This document shows positions 28,896 through 37,037 of a stretch of 64,000 nt of DNA, piece by piece. The stretch is from Vreelandella boliviensis LC1 (lineage in GTDB: Bacteria > Pseudomonadota > Gammaproteobacteria > Pseudomonadales > Halomonadaceae), in the NCBI RefSeq assembly GCF_000236035.1, contig NZ_JH393259.1, positions 367,359-431,358 of the forward strand, given 5' to 3'. The translations under genes and the position numbers were made by a program. The stretch's first letter is position 1. Every line of letters starts with the position of its first letter. The notes under the pieces were generated by a model. It was given only the letters and a program-made list of their open reading frames with translations, was not told where the DNA came from and made no database searches.

Positions 28896-31307
28896 TTAAT
28901 GAGTACTAGCAACGACGTTATTACTAAACGATGCTTCGGTGCTTTTCAATGGCGCACCGTCTTCTACCTTATCAGCTAGCGCTACGGCTAAGACATCATC
29001 TATCCAGCGTACCGGACGAATATCCAATGCACCTTTGATATTGTCAGGTACTTCCTTGAGATCACGGCGGTTTTCTTCAGGAATTAGCACTGTCTTTATA
29101 CCACCGCGGCGGGCTGCCAGCAATTTCTCCTTCAGTCCGCCTATCGGCAACACTTCACCGCGTAGATTGACTTCACCGGTCATTGCCACGTCGCAGCGTA
29201 CCGCACGCTGGGTGTAAGCGGAAACAATCGCCGTCACCATGGCAATACCCGCACTGGGCCCATCTTTAGGTGTCGCCCCTTCGGGAACGTGGATATGCAG
29301 ATCCTCTTTTTCGAACCGCTCGGGATCAATGCCATACGCTTCTGCCCTGGCACGCACCACTGTGTGGGCGGCACTCACCGACTCTTTCATCACATCGCCA
29401 AGTGAGCCGGTCTTATTAATTCGCCCTTTACCCGGCGTTACCACTGACTCGATGTTGAGCAGCTCACCACCCACCGATGTCCAGGCAAGCCCTGTGACTC
29501 GGCCGATCTGGTCGTCCTGCTCTGCCAAGCCGTAACTGTAGCGGCGTACGCCCGCGTAGTGCTCAATTTGCTCTGCCGTTAAGCTCTGCCCCGATTGGAC
29601 AGCTTTCTGGTCACGCTCTTTCTCAAGCCGTTCACGCAGCACTTTACGCGATACTTTGGCAATCTGCCTTTCTAACTCACGCACACCGGCTTCTCGAGTG
29701 TAGTAGCGAATAAGCTCTAAAAGTGCGCTGTCTTCCAGCGTTAACTCATCGCCTATTAAGCCGTTCGCGGCTAATTGCTTGGGTAGTAAGTAGCGCTTAG
29801 CAATAGCCAACTTCTCATCTTCGGTGTAACCCGGCAGACGAATAATTTCCATGCGGTCAAGCAGTGCACTGGGAATATTCATCGAGTTAGCGGTACAGAT
29901 GAACAGCGTCTCAGAGAGATCGTAGTCGAGTTCCAGATAGTGATCGCTAAAGCTGTTGTTCTGTTCGGGATCGAGCACCTCGAGCAGCGCAGAAGCAGGA
30001 TCCCCGCGGTGATCCATACCTAGCTTGTCGACCTCATCCAACAGGAACAACGGGTTTTTAACCCCGGCTCGGCTCATCCGCTGCATCAACTTACCTGGCA
30101 ACGAGCCAATATAGGTACGCCGATGGCCGCGAATTTCCGACTCATCGCGGACACCACCCAGCGCCAAACGCACATATTTGCGATTAGTGGCACGGGCGAT
30201 GGACTGACCAAGAGAGGTCTTACCCACCCCAGGCGGTCCGACGAGGCACAGTACAGGGCCTTTCATCTTGCGCACACGCTTCTGTACGGCAAGATATTCC
30301 AGGATGCGCGCCTTGACCTCTTCCAGGCCGTAATGATCTTCATCAAGCACCTGCTGCGCTTTGACGAGATCGTGCTTCACGCGCGTACGCTTTTTCCATG
30401 GAACAGCGACTAACCAATCCAGGTAGGAGCGCACCACGGTCGCTTCGGCGGAGTTTGAGGCCATCATTTTGAGCTTATTGAGCTCTTGAGTAGCTTTCTC
30501 AGACGCCTCCTTCGGCATACCTGACTCTTGAATCGCCTGTTCGTACTTCTCAGCCTCATTGGGCACATTATCCAGCTCACCCATTTCTTTCTGGATAGCT
30601 TTCATCTGCTCGTTGAGATAGTACTCGCGCTGAGTCTTCTCCATCTGCTCTTTAACCCGCGAGCGGATGCGCTTCTCAACTTGAAGCAGGTCGATTTCGG
30701 ACTCAATCAGCGCCATCAGGTGCTCAATTCGATCGCGAACACGATCCATCTCAAGCAACTCTTGTTTGTCGCCAATCTTAAGCGACAGATGGGCACAAAT
30801 GGTATCCACCAAGCGGCTTGGATCTTCAATCCCCGACAGCGAATTAAGCACTTCGTTGGGAACTTTTTTCGAAAGCTTGACGTACTGCTCGAATTGATTG
30901 AGCAACACACGAACCAGCGCTTCTTGCTCACGACTAGTAAGCGGCTCGCTCTCTCGGGGGGTTAAATGCGCTTGAGTATAGCCTGCGACATTCTCTTCGA
31001 CATTCAGTACATCCGCTCTAAAATTACCCTCAATGAGTACTTTCACCGTGCCATCGGGCAACTTAAGCAGTTGCATAATATCGGCCACGGTGCCCATAGC
31101 GTAAAGATCCGCGTTGTCAGGCTCATCTTGAGACGCTTCACGCTGAGCCACCAGTAGCACACGCTTATCAGCCTCCATCGCCGCTTCGAGCGCCTGGATA
31201 GACTTTTCACGACCTACAAAAAGGGGGATGACCATTTGCGGATAAACAACCACATCGCGCAATGGCAAAAGGGGTAGACATTGTGTCTGTTCGGCGTTCT
31301 GCTGCAT
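28896..31307 (-). CDS. lon: ATP-dependent protease La (Lon)
   Basis: The 803-residue protein has the Lon substrate-binding N-domain (LPLLPLRDVVVYPQMVIPLF), an AAA+ domain with Walker A GPPGVGKTS and Walker B LFLLDEVDKLG, and the Ser-Lys protease domain with PKDGPSAGIAM (catalytic Ser) and LPIGGLKEKLLAA (catalytic Lys). It degrades misfolded and regulatory proteins in the cytoplasm. The start at 31307 has GAGGAA 8 nt upstream; the longer frame to 31370 has no ribosome site. It follows clpX after a strong terminator, so it probably has its own promoter. Three AGTACT palindromes with 12-bp spacing lie in its leader. Confidence 0.96.
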   Translation of the reverse strand: MQQNAEQTQCLPLLPLRDVVVYPQMVIPLFVGREKSIQALEAAMEADKRVLLVAQREASQDEPDNADLYAMGTVADIMQLLKLPDGTVKVLIEGNFRADVLNVEENVAGYTQAHLTPRESEPLTSREQEALVRVLLNQFEQYVKLSKKVPNEVLNSLSGIEDPSRLVDTICAHLSLKIGDKQELLEMDRVRDRIEHLMALIESEIDLLQVEKRIRSRVKEQMEKTQREYYLNEQMKAIQKEMGELDNVPNEAEKYEQAIQESGMPKEASEKATQELNKLKMMASNSAEATVVRSYLDWLVAVPWKKRTRVKHDLVKAQQVLDEDHYGLEEVKARILEYLAVQKRVRKMKGPVLCLVGPPGVGKTSLGQSIARATNRKYVRLALGGVRDESEIRGHRRTYIGSLPGKLMQRMSRAGVKNPLFLLDEVDKLGMDHRGDPASALLEVLDPEQNNSFSDHYLELDYDLSETLFICTANSMNIPSALLDRMEIIRLPGYTEDEKLAIAKRYLLPKQLAANGLIGDELTLEDSALLELIRYYTREAGVRELERQIAKVSRKVLRERLEKERDQKAVQSGQSLTAEQIEHYAGVRRYSYGLAEQDDQIGRVTGLAWTSVGGELLNIESVVTPGKGRINKTGSLGDVMKESVSAAHTVVRARAEAYGIDPERFEKEDLHIHVPEGATPKDGPSAGIAMVTAIVSAYTQRAVRCDVAMTGEVNLRGEVLPIGGLKEKLLAARRGGIKTVLIPEENRRDLKEVPDNIKGALDIRPVRWIDDVLAVALADKVEDGAPLKSTEASFSNNVVASTH

Positions 31308-31333
31308 CGCAGACGTTCCTCGACAAATCGGAT

Positions 31334-31364
31334 GAGTACTTGAAAGAGTACTTGGAAAAGTACT
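31334..31364. repeat. Three AGTACT palindromes at 12-bp spacing upstream of lon
   Basis: AGTACT occurs at 31335-31340, 31347-31352 and 31359-31364, with the unit GAGTACTTGAAA repeated almost exactly. The array lies 27-57 bp upstream of the lon start codon. Sites of this kind suit cooperative repressor binding or a structured leader; no known regulator is recognised. Confidence 0.6.
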
Positions 31365-31438
31365 GCACATTTTCTAAATGCTGACGTTCAATACGTTAGC
31401 ATTGAATAGGCCAGGCAGTAACACTTCACGAATTAGGC

Positions 31439-31466
31439 TTTATAGCTAGATAACCAAGCTTCACAA
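31439..31466 (-). promoter_or_regulatory. lon: Candidate lon promoter
   Basis: On the minus strand TTGTGA (31461-31466) and TATAAA (31439-31444) are separated by 16 bp. The match is acceptable for sigma-70. No sigma-32 CCCCAT element was found here, although lon is heat-inducible in E. coli. Confidence 0.4.
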
Positions 31467-31505
31467 CACGCTTTATAAGAGCGCTCTACAAGAACTCGTT
31501 ATAAT

Positions 31506-31535
31506 AACAAGGGGTCGCCTAGGCGACCCCTTGTT
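31506..31535. terminator. Terminator between clpX and lon (perfect 30-bp palindrome)
   Basis: Arms 31506-31520 and 31521-31535 are exactly complementary, with the loop formed from the central bases. It is flanked by T-rich sequence on both sides and lies 46 bp after the clpX stop. Confidence 0.85.
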
Positions 31536-31581
31536 TTAGCGCGCAAGCGGTTGAAGCTGGGCCGTGATACTCGACTAACCA

Positions 31582-32862
31582 CTAACCATCAGTGCCGTCG
31601 ACACGTGCTTCTTCCTGCTGAGAGTAGATCAACAGAGGCTCACTCTCTCCAGCAATCACCGAGCCATCGATGACGACTTTGCTGACGCCTTCAAGCGACG
31701 GAATTTCATACATGGTATCCAGCAACACTGACTCTAAAATAGAGCGCAGCCCACGAGCGCCTGTTTTACGCTCCATGGCTTTTTCAGCCACAGCACGTAA
31801 CGCTTCATCTCTGAACTCAAGCGTTACATCTTCCATTTCAAACAGTTTAGCGTACTGCTTGACAAGCGAATTCTTGGGCTCCGTCAGAATCTGCACCAGT
31901 GCATCTTCGGTGAGTTCCATCAGTGTCGCGATGATCGGCAAACGACCCACAAACTCTGGAATCAAGCCAAATTTAACCAGATCATCCGGCTCTACGTCGG
32001 CCAGCAGCTCACCCACCCCACGAGAGGACTCCTTGCTTTTCACCGCCGCATTGAAACCGATACCGCCCTTCTCAGCGCGATCACGAATAACTTTATCCAG
32101 CCCCGCAAAGGCACCGCCGACGATAAACAGAATATTGCCAGTGTTAACTTGGACAAACTCCTGCTGGGGGTGTTTGCGTCCGCCTTGAGGCGGCACAGAA
32201 GCCGTCGTACCTTCAATAAGCTTCAGCAATGCTTGCTGGACACCTTCACCCGAGACATCGCGAGTGATTGAAGGGTTATCCGATTTGCGTGAAATCTTGT
32301 CGATTTCATCGATATAAACAATGCCGCGTTCGGCTTTCTCGACGTCGTAATCGCACTTCTGCAACAGCTTTTGGATGATGTTCTCGACATCTTCACCGAC
32401 ATAGCCGGCTTCCGTCAGCGTGGTTGCATCCGCAATAGTAAAAGGTACATTCAGTAACCGTGCCATGGTTTCCGCTAACAGCGTTTTACCGCTACCGGTG
32501 GGACCAATTAGCAGAATGTTTGATTTACCTAGCTCTACATCGCCGTCGCGTACATCTGTTTTCAGACGTTTGTAGTGGTTATACACCGCTACGGAAAGCA
32601 CCATTTTGGCGCGATCCTGTCCGATGACGTAGTCATCAAGCGTATGACGTATTTCGCGAGGCGTAGGTAAACGCTCCTCATCGCTCTCGGCATCGGCTTC
32701 GAGAACTTCCTCGCGAATGATGTCATTACACAAGTCGACACACTCATCGCAGATATAGACGGATGGGCCCGCAATCAGCTTACGTACTTCGTTTTGGTTT
32801 TTCCCACAAAACGAGCAGTAGAGCAGTTTGCCACCTTCGTCCTTGCCTTTGCCGTCGGCCAT
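31582..32862 (-). CDS. clpX: ClpXP protease ATPase subunit ClpX
   Basis: The 426-residue protein starts with a four-cysteine zinc-binding domain ([22 protein letters not shown]), then an AAA+ domain with Walker A GPTGSGKT, Walker [11 protein letters not shown], pore loop GYVGEDVE and the sensor regions, plus the IGF-type ClpP-contact loop [10 protein letters not shown]. It unfolds tagged substrates and feeds them into ClpP. It lies 74 bp downstream of clpP with a GC-rich hairpin between them, and ends at a strong terminator before lon. Confidence 0.97.
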   Translation of the reverse strand: MADGKGKDEGGKLLYCSFCGKNQNEVRKLIAGPSVYICDECVDLCNDIIREEVLEADAESDEERLPTPREIRHTLDDYVIGQDRAKMVLSVAVYNHYKRLKTDVRDGDVELGKSNILLIGPTGSGKTLLAETMARLLNVPFTIADATTLTEAGYVGEDVENIIQKLLQKCDYDVEKAERGIVYIDEIDKISRKSDNPSITRDVSGEGVQQALLKLIEGTTASVPPQGGRKHPQQEFVQVNTGNILFIVGGAFAGLDKVIRDRAEKGGIGFNAAVKSKESSRGVGELLADVEPDDLVKFGLIPEFVGRLPIIATLMELTEDALVQILTEPKNSLVKQYAKLFEMEDVTLEFRDEALRAVAEKAMERKTGARGLRSILESVLLDTMYEIPSLEGVSKVVIDGSVIAGESEPLLIYSQQEEARVDGTDG

Positions 32863-32881
32863 TCGTATACCTCTGTCACTG

Positions 32882-32899
32882 CGGCGGCTTTCGCCGCCG
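32882..32899 (-). promoter_or_regulatory. GAAA-tetraloop hairpin between clpP and clpX
   Basis: On the minus strand CGGCGGC (7 nt), GAAA and GCCGCCG form a perfect GNRA-capped stem in the 74-bp gap, about 20 nt before the clpX start. No T-run follows, so it is unlikely to terminate; it could stabilise an mRNA end or shield against 3' decay of the clpP transcript. Confidence 0.55.
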
Positions 32900-32936
32900 G
32901 AAAAGCTCGTTAGAAAAGCAGAATCCTATCACGCTA

Positions 32937-33554
32937 TCAGGATGTAGGCCGCTTATCCAGCACTGCATCAATCAAACCATACTCTTTGGCTGTATTGGCG
33001 CTCATGAAATTATCCCGATCGGTATCTCGCGAGACGGCTTCAATATCCTGGCCCGTATGATGGGCAAGGATTTGGTTCAGCTTTTCGCGAATACCCAGAA
33101 TTTCACGGGTATGAATTTCAATGTCAGACGCTTGGCCTTGGTAACCACCTAGCGGCTGGTGAATCATCACACGTGAATTGGGTAGGCAGTAACGCTTGCC
33201 AGCCGCGCCTGCCGTCAATAACAGCGCACCCATACTAGCCGCCTGACCAATACACACCGTAGACACATCTGGCTTCACAAACTGCATAGTGTCGTAAATC
33301 GACATACCCGCGGTGACCGAACCACCTGGCGAGTTGATATACAGGTGAATATCTTTATCGGGATTTTCTGATTCCAGGAACAACAACTGGGCGACAACCA
33401 GATTAGCCATGTAGTCTTCTACAGGGCCTACCAAAAAGATCACACGCTCTTTTAAAAGGCGTGAGTAAATGTCGTAGGCTCTTTCCCCTTTGGCGCTCTG
33501 CTCAACCACCATGGGCACTAAACCGCCGGCGTTTTGAATATCAAACTCACTCAT
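32937..33554 (-). CDS. clpP: ATP-dependent Clp protease proteolytic subunit
   Basis: The 205-residue serine protease has the triad S107 ([11 protein letters not shown]), H132 (VMIHQPLGG) and D181 ([11 protein letters not shown]), spaced as in E. coli ClpP. The N-terminal ~13 residues are probably a processed propeptide. It forms the tetradecameric chamber that works with ClpX. It sits between tig and clpX on the minus strand; a hairpin with a T-rich tail precedes it. Confidence 0.97.
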   Translation of the reverse strand: MSEFDIQNAGGLVPMVVEQSAKGERAYDIYSRLLKERVIFLVGPVEDYMANLVVAQLLFLESENPDKDIHLYINSPGGSVTAGMSIYDTMQFVKPDVSTVCIGQAASMGALLLTAGAAGKRYCLPNSRVMIHQPLGGYQGQASDIEIHTREILGIREKLNQILAHHTGQDIEAVSRDTDRDNFMSANTAKEYGLIDAVLDKRPTS

Positions 33555-33585
33555 TCAGGTGATTCCTTGCGTCCGGGAAGGGAAA

Positions 33586-33609
33586 GGCGCACCGACATAA
33601 AGGTGCGCC
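33586..33609 (-). terminator. Terminator-like hairpin between tig and clpP
   Basis: GGCGCACC and GGTGCGCC (33586-33593, 33602-33609) form a perfect 8-bp stem with an 8-nt loop, followed on the minus strand by TTTCCCTT. It lies in the 68-bp gap after tig and may act as a partial terminator that sets the tig to clpP ratio. Confidence 0.6.
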
Positions 33610-33622
33610 ACGTTCCAGGGTG

Positions 33623-34975
33623 TTAGGCGCTAGCTTGCTCGCCCTCTTCAGCACCCTCATCTTGCTCTGCCTGCTCTTGCGCAGCAGCAAGGGCTTGTTG
33701 ATAAGACATTTCAACGTCTTTAATGTTCGTTTGCTCAAGCAACTTGGCAACCGCTTTCTCTTCGAGAATGGCAGATTTTACTTGGGTTTTCAGCTGCTCG
33801 TTGCCCATGTAGTAGCTGACCACTTCATCAGGATCTTGATACTGCTCAGCAAGCTCGGTCACTTTTGCCTTGATAGCATCATCGTCAGCATCAAGTTCGT
33901 TAGCCTTGATCACTTCAGCCAGCAACAAACCGACCTGAACGCGGCCTTTGGCCTGCTCTTCGAACAATTCGTTGGGCAGCTGACTGACATCAAAGTCTTC
34001 ACCTAGACCAAACTGCTGCGCAGCTTGGCGCTTCATGCCGTCAGTCTCTTGCTGAACCAGTGCGCTAGGCACAGGGATTTCGTTAACCTTTTTCAACGCA
34101 TCAAGCACTTGCTGCTTGACCCGGTTATCAACGGCTTGCGACGCTTCACGGGTCATGTTCTTCTTGATTTCAGCGCGGAATTTTTCCTGGTCGCCGCCTT
34201 CAACGCCAAAACGCTCGATAAACTCAGCGTCTACTTCGGGCAGTTTTTGGCTGCTGACTTTGTGCACTGTCACCTTGAAGGTGGCTTCTTTACCGGCCAA
34301 ATGCTCGGCCTGGTAATCTTCTGGGAAGGTGACGTTAAGGGTCTTCTCTTCGCCCGCCTTGGCACCAATTAGCTGCTCTTCAAAGCCTGGAATAAAGCTA
34401 TTGGAGCCAATGACCAGGGTGTGACCTTCGGCGCTACCGCCTTCAAACGGCTCATCACCAATATAACCCTGGAAATCTATAGTGACTTGATCACCGTCGG
34501 CAGCAGCAGCGTCCACTTCTTCCCAGGCGGCGTTTTGCTTACGCAGCGTATCGATCATCTCATCGACATCCGCATCGCTTACCGAAACCACCGGACGCTC
34601 AACTTCGGTACCTTCGATAGAGGTCAGCTCAACTTGCGGGTAGATCTCCATTACCGCAACGAACTCTAGGTCTTTACCCGACTCATTGACCGAGGGTTCA
34701 ATTTGCGGGAAGCCAGCCGGGTTCAAGCCTTCTTCGGTAATAGCGCGCACATAGCGCTCGCGCATTACTTCACTGACTACCTCGTTACGTACGTCTTGGC
34801 CGTAGCGCTGCTGAACTACTGCCATTGGCACCCGGCCCTGGCGAAAACCATTCAAGCGAACGTTCTTCGCGGTGTCTTTCAAGCGAGCACTAACGGCCCC
34901 GTCAATTTCGGCAGCCGGCACTTGAATGGTGATACGGCGTTCGATCTGGGAGGTCGTCTCGACAGAAACTTGCAT
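33623..34975 (-). CDS. tig: Trigger factor
   Basis: The 450-residue protein has the ribosome-binding N-domain with its signature loop (NGFRQGRVPMAVVQQRYG, around residues 41-58), an FKBP-type PPIase domain (GDQVTIDFQGYIGDEPFEGG, then IPGFEEQLIGAKAGE) at about 155-240, and a helical C-terminal chaperone domain ending in an acidic Glu-rich tail. It binds nascent chains at the ribosome exit. The start at 34975 has GAGGA upstream; the frame reaches 35014 without support. It is first in the tig-clpP-clpX block. Confidence 0.96.
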   Translation of the reverse strand: MQVSVETTSQIERRITIQVPAAEIDGAVSARLKDTAKNVRLNGFRQGRVPMAVVQQRYGQDVRNEVVSEVMRERYVRAITEEGLNPAGFPQIEPSVNESGKDLEFVAVMEIYPQVELTSIEGTEVERPVVSVSDADVDEMIDTLRKQNAAWEEVDAAAADGDQVTIDFQGYIGDEPFEGGSAEGHTLVIGSNSFIPGFEEQLIGAKAGEEKTLNVTFPEDYQAEHLAGKEATFKVTVHKVSSQKLPEVDAEFIERFGVEGGDQEKFRAEIKKNMTREASQAVDNRVKQQVLDALKKVNEIPVPSALVQQETDGMKRQAAQQFGLGEDFDVSQLPNELFEEQAKGRVQVGLLLAEVIKANELDADDDAIKAKVTELAEQYQDPDEVVSYYMGNEQLKTQVKSAILEEKAVAKLLEQTNIKDVEMSYQQALAAAQEQAEQDEGAEEGEQASA

Positions 34976-35077
34976 GAATTGTCCTCTAACGGCTGGGCGT
35001 TGTGTTGATTGCATTTAATAAGTTCAAGGGGGCAATTTTAAGAACCCCAACGCATAGTGGCAAGCGCCATGCTCGCA

Positions 35078-35105
35078 ACATGGGGGCAGTGATTTTAAAA
35101 ACAAG
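35078..35105 (-). promoter_or_regulatory. Candidate sigma-32 (heat-shock) promoter of tig-clpPX
   Basis: On the minus strand CTTGTTT (35099-35105) and CCCCATGT (35078-35085) are separated by 13 bp. The -10 fits the sigma-32 consensus CCCCATNT exactly; the -35 differs from CTTGAAA at two or three bases. It lies about 100 bp upstream of tig. The rest of the 258-bp gap (34976-35233) shows no gene. Confidence 0.5.
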
Positions 35106-35233
35106 GGAATATGCGAGCAATTAACCGCTTTAAGGCGTGTTTAGCTTCATTATTAGTTCCACGCTGCGTAATTTATACCATTCTACTGCTTTGTACGTCT
35201 TGCGGCGACTTTTTCAATCGCTGTAGTAAAACG

Positions 35234-35611
35234 CTAGCTGGCTTGACGCTCACCTGACCACCAAAGGCTTATCGCATGAAGCAGCACTCCAAGGGTTGCG
35301 CAATGGGAAATGAATACTTGCCAGCTGATCCAATCTGTAAACAGCGCGTGCCAGCCCCCCATCACAGCCATTCCTAACAACAGCATAACGACTAACCGCT
35401 TGCATAGCTGCGGCAGTCGGCGACGTGCCTCCACGCCCAATAAGCGCCACTGCACAATAGCCGCGAAGGCAACCAGCGCTAAGGCAAAGATAATTAGCGT
35501 CTGGCGGGTTTCATGCCCACCCGCCATGTAGCGCGGAAGCGTTGCCAGCATAACGATACATAGGCCTAGCGCAACGCTAATGCGCTCAGGCGAGGTAGGC
35601 GCTCGCTGCAT
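35234..35611 (-). CDS. Hypothetical four-helix inner-membrane protein
   Basis: I do not recognise this 125-residue protein. It has four hydrophobic stretches (about residues 11-28, 38-56, 74-90 and 97-115) joined by short basic loops, and no signal peptide or catalytic motif. The start at 35611 has AGGTGG upstream and follows the flavodoxin gene stop by 2 bp (TAG then CG then ATG), so the two are probably translated from one mRNA. A redox or electron-transfer link with the flavodoxin is possible but not shown by sequence. Confidence 0.6.
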   Translation of the reverse strand: MQRAPTSPERISVALGLCIVMLATLPRYMAGGHETRQTLIIFALALVAFAAIVQWRLLGVEARRRLPQLCKRLVVMLLLGMAVMGGWHALFTDWISWQVFISHCATLGVLLHAISLWWSGERQAS

Positions 35612-35613
35612 CG

Positions 35614-36078
35614 CTAAGCCACCTCTAATTGTTGGGCAACGATCCACTCTTCCACCCAGGGCACGGCAGCGTCGTCGGCCATGAATGTCTCCATGGCATC
35701 GACCTCTAATCGCTCACCTAATCGGGTCGCGCCATGATCCGCCAGCAACTCATCAAGCGCACGGCCTGCGCCACAAAACGTATCGCCATAAGAGCTATCG
35801 CCCAGGGCAATAAGCCCGTAGCGGAGTGAGGTGAGTGCGGGACTTCTATCGCGCAGATTACGCACAAAGGGCACAAAACTGCCGGGAAAATCACCACTGC
35901 CCGTGGTCGACACACAAAACAGCACCAAATCAGCATCACCACCGACAATATCATCGACAGAGGGCTGTTCATGAATAGTCACAGCGTAACCGGCCTGTTC
36001 AAATAGGGGCTTCACCTGCTCAGCCACGTCTAAGGCACCGCCATACATTGTACCCACCAAAATATTCAGCTTCGGCAT
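35614..36078 (-). CDS. MioC-like flavodoxin
   Basis: The 154-residue protein has a flavodoxin fold: phosphate-binding loop LVGTMYGGALDVAEQV near residue 7, then VLFCVSTTGSGDFPGSF and YGLIALGDSSYGDTFCGAG around the FMN. This is the MioC/short flavodoxin pattern, expected to carry electrons in the cytoplasm (MioC supports biotin synthase in E. coli). The ATG at 36078 has GGGGAG 5 nt upstream; the GTG 6 nt earlier would overlap the ribosome site. It is followed by the four-helix membrane protein gene. Confidence 0.85.
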   Translation of the reverse strand: MPKLNILVGTMYGGALDVAEQVKPLFEQAGYAVTIHEQPSVDDIVGGDADLVLFCVSTTGSGDFPGSFVPFVRNLRDRSPALTSLRYGLIALGDSSYGDTFCGAGRALDELLADHGATRLGERLEVDAMETFMADDAAVPWVEEWIVAQQLEVA

Positions 36079-36221
36079 CGTCACTCCCCTGTCAAAGTGT
36101 CACAGTGCCAACCATCAAGTCGACAAATACCCTATGAATTTGCTCAAATATTAACATGGCTGGTTAGAATGAGACACATCGCCCGCAACGGGTGATTCAC
36201 AGGCAGCACACAGGAGTGGCT

Positions 36222-36428
36222 ATGCAGCAAACCTTCGAGACTTGGATCACCCCGCTGATGGTTGGCGGTCTAATCATATTTATGTGTTTCATTATCTGGG
36301 ACTTGGCCAAAAAATCGAATGCGGGCAAATTTGGCACCATCATGCTGTTTGTGGTGCTGGGTGCAGGCATGCTGGGTTATGTCATCAAGGTGGTAATTAC
36401 TTGGCTAATTGAGAGTGGCGGCATTTAA
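36222..36428 (+). CDS. DUF2788-type small membrane protein
   Basis: The 68-residue protein has two hydrophobic helices (LMVGGLIIFMCFIIWDLA at about 11-28 and GTIMLFVVLGAGMLGYVIKV further on) and matches the pattern of DUF2788 proteins found in gammaproteobacteria; the function is unknown. AGGAG lies 6 nt before the ATG at 36222. It is a single-gene unit, divergent from the flavodoxin and closed by a terminator at 36456-36483. Confidence 0.75.
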   Translation: MQQTFETWITPLMVGGLIIFMCFIIWDLAKKSNAGKFGTIMLFVVLGAGMLGYVIKVVITWLIESGGI

Positions 36429-36455
36429 GGGCATCAACGAACCCACGACAAAGAG

Positions 36456-36483
36456 AAAAGGAGCGCCCGAAGGCACTCCTTTT
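36456..36483 (+). terminator. Terminator of the DUF2788 gene
   Basis: AAAAGGAG and CTCCTTTT (36456-36463, 36476-36483) enclose an inner GCC-CGAA-GGC stem. The T-run is part of the stem, and the A-run makes it usable on the minus strand for ihfA as well. Confidence 0.75.
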
Positions 36484-36572
36484 AAAAGGCAAGAGAATTA
36501 GTAGGTATGAGCTTTAGAGGCTATGAGCGCAGCCAAACACTTTGGAATAGATAACACCCATAGACCAAAAGA

Positions 36573-36872
36573 CTACTCGTCGCCTACATAGTGCTCAACC
36601 TGCTGTTTTAGCTTCTGCCCTGGACGAAACGTCACGACTCGCCGAGCAGAAATGGGGATTTCTTCACCGGTTTTAGGGTTACGCCCTGGTCGCTCGCGCT
36701 TATCACGCAAGTCAAAGTTACCAAACCCGGACAGTTTTACCTGTTCGTTCTCACGAAGACAGGCTCGAATCTCTTCAAAAAAAGCTTCGACCATGGCCTT
36801 CGCTTCTCGCTTGGACAGAGCTAGCTCAGCATGCAAATGTTCGGCTAGCTCTGCTTTGGTCAACGCACCCAT
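36573..36872 (-). CDS. ihfA: Integration host factor alpha subunit
   Basis: The 99-residue protein is IHF-alpha: [40 protein letters not shown] and [20 protein letters not shown], the last being the beta-arm that intercalates and bends DNA. With IHF-beta it acts in nucleoid structure, recombination and sigma-54 promoters. AAGGAG lies 8 nt before the ATG at 36872; the longer frame to 36902 is unsupported. It follows pheT by 165 bp, the standard gene order. Confidence 0.95.
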   Translation of the reverse strand: MGALTKAELAEHLHAELALSKREAKAMVEAFFEEIRACLRENEQVKLSGFGNFDLRDKRERPGRNPKTGEEIPISARRVVTFRPGQKLKQQVEHYVGDE

Positions 36873-37037
36873 AAGGCTTCTCCTTATCCTTGAAGCAAAC
36901 ACAGCAACAAACGCTCTGTATCAAACATACAACATACAGTAGCAAACGCATTGCCAAGAGCGTGATAAGCATCGTGGTGTGGCCCAGCCGTTAATTAAAC
37001 TCGCATTTCTTTCACCTAGCACGGATTTAATTCGCTA

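Noticed and set aside
31380..31500. Sigma-32 promoter of lon
   Set aside because: No CCCCAT-type -10 is present on the minus strand; only a sigma-70-like pair was found.
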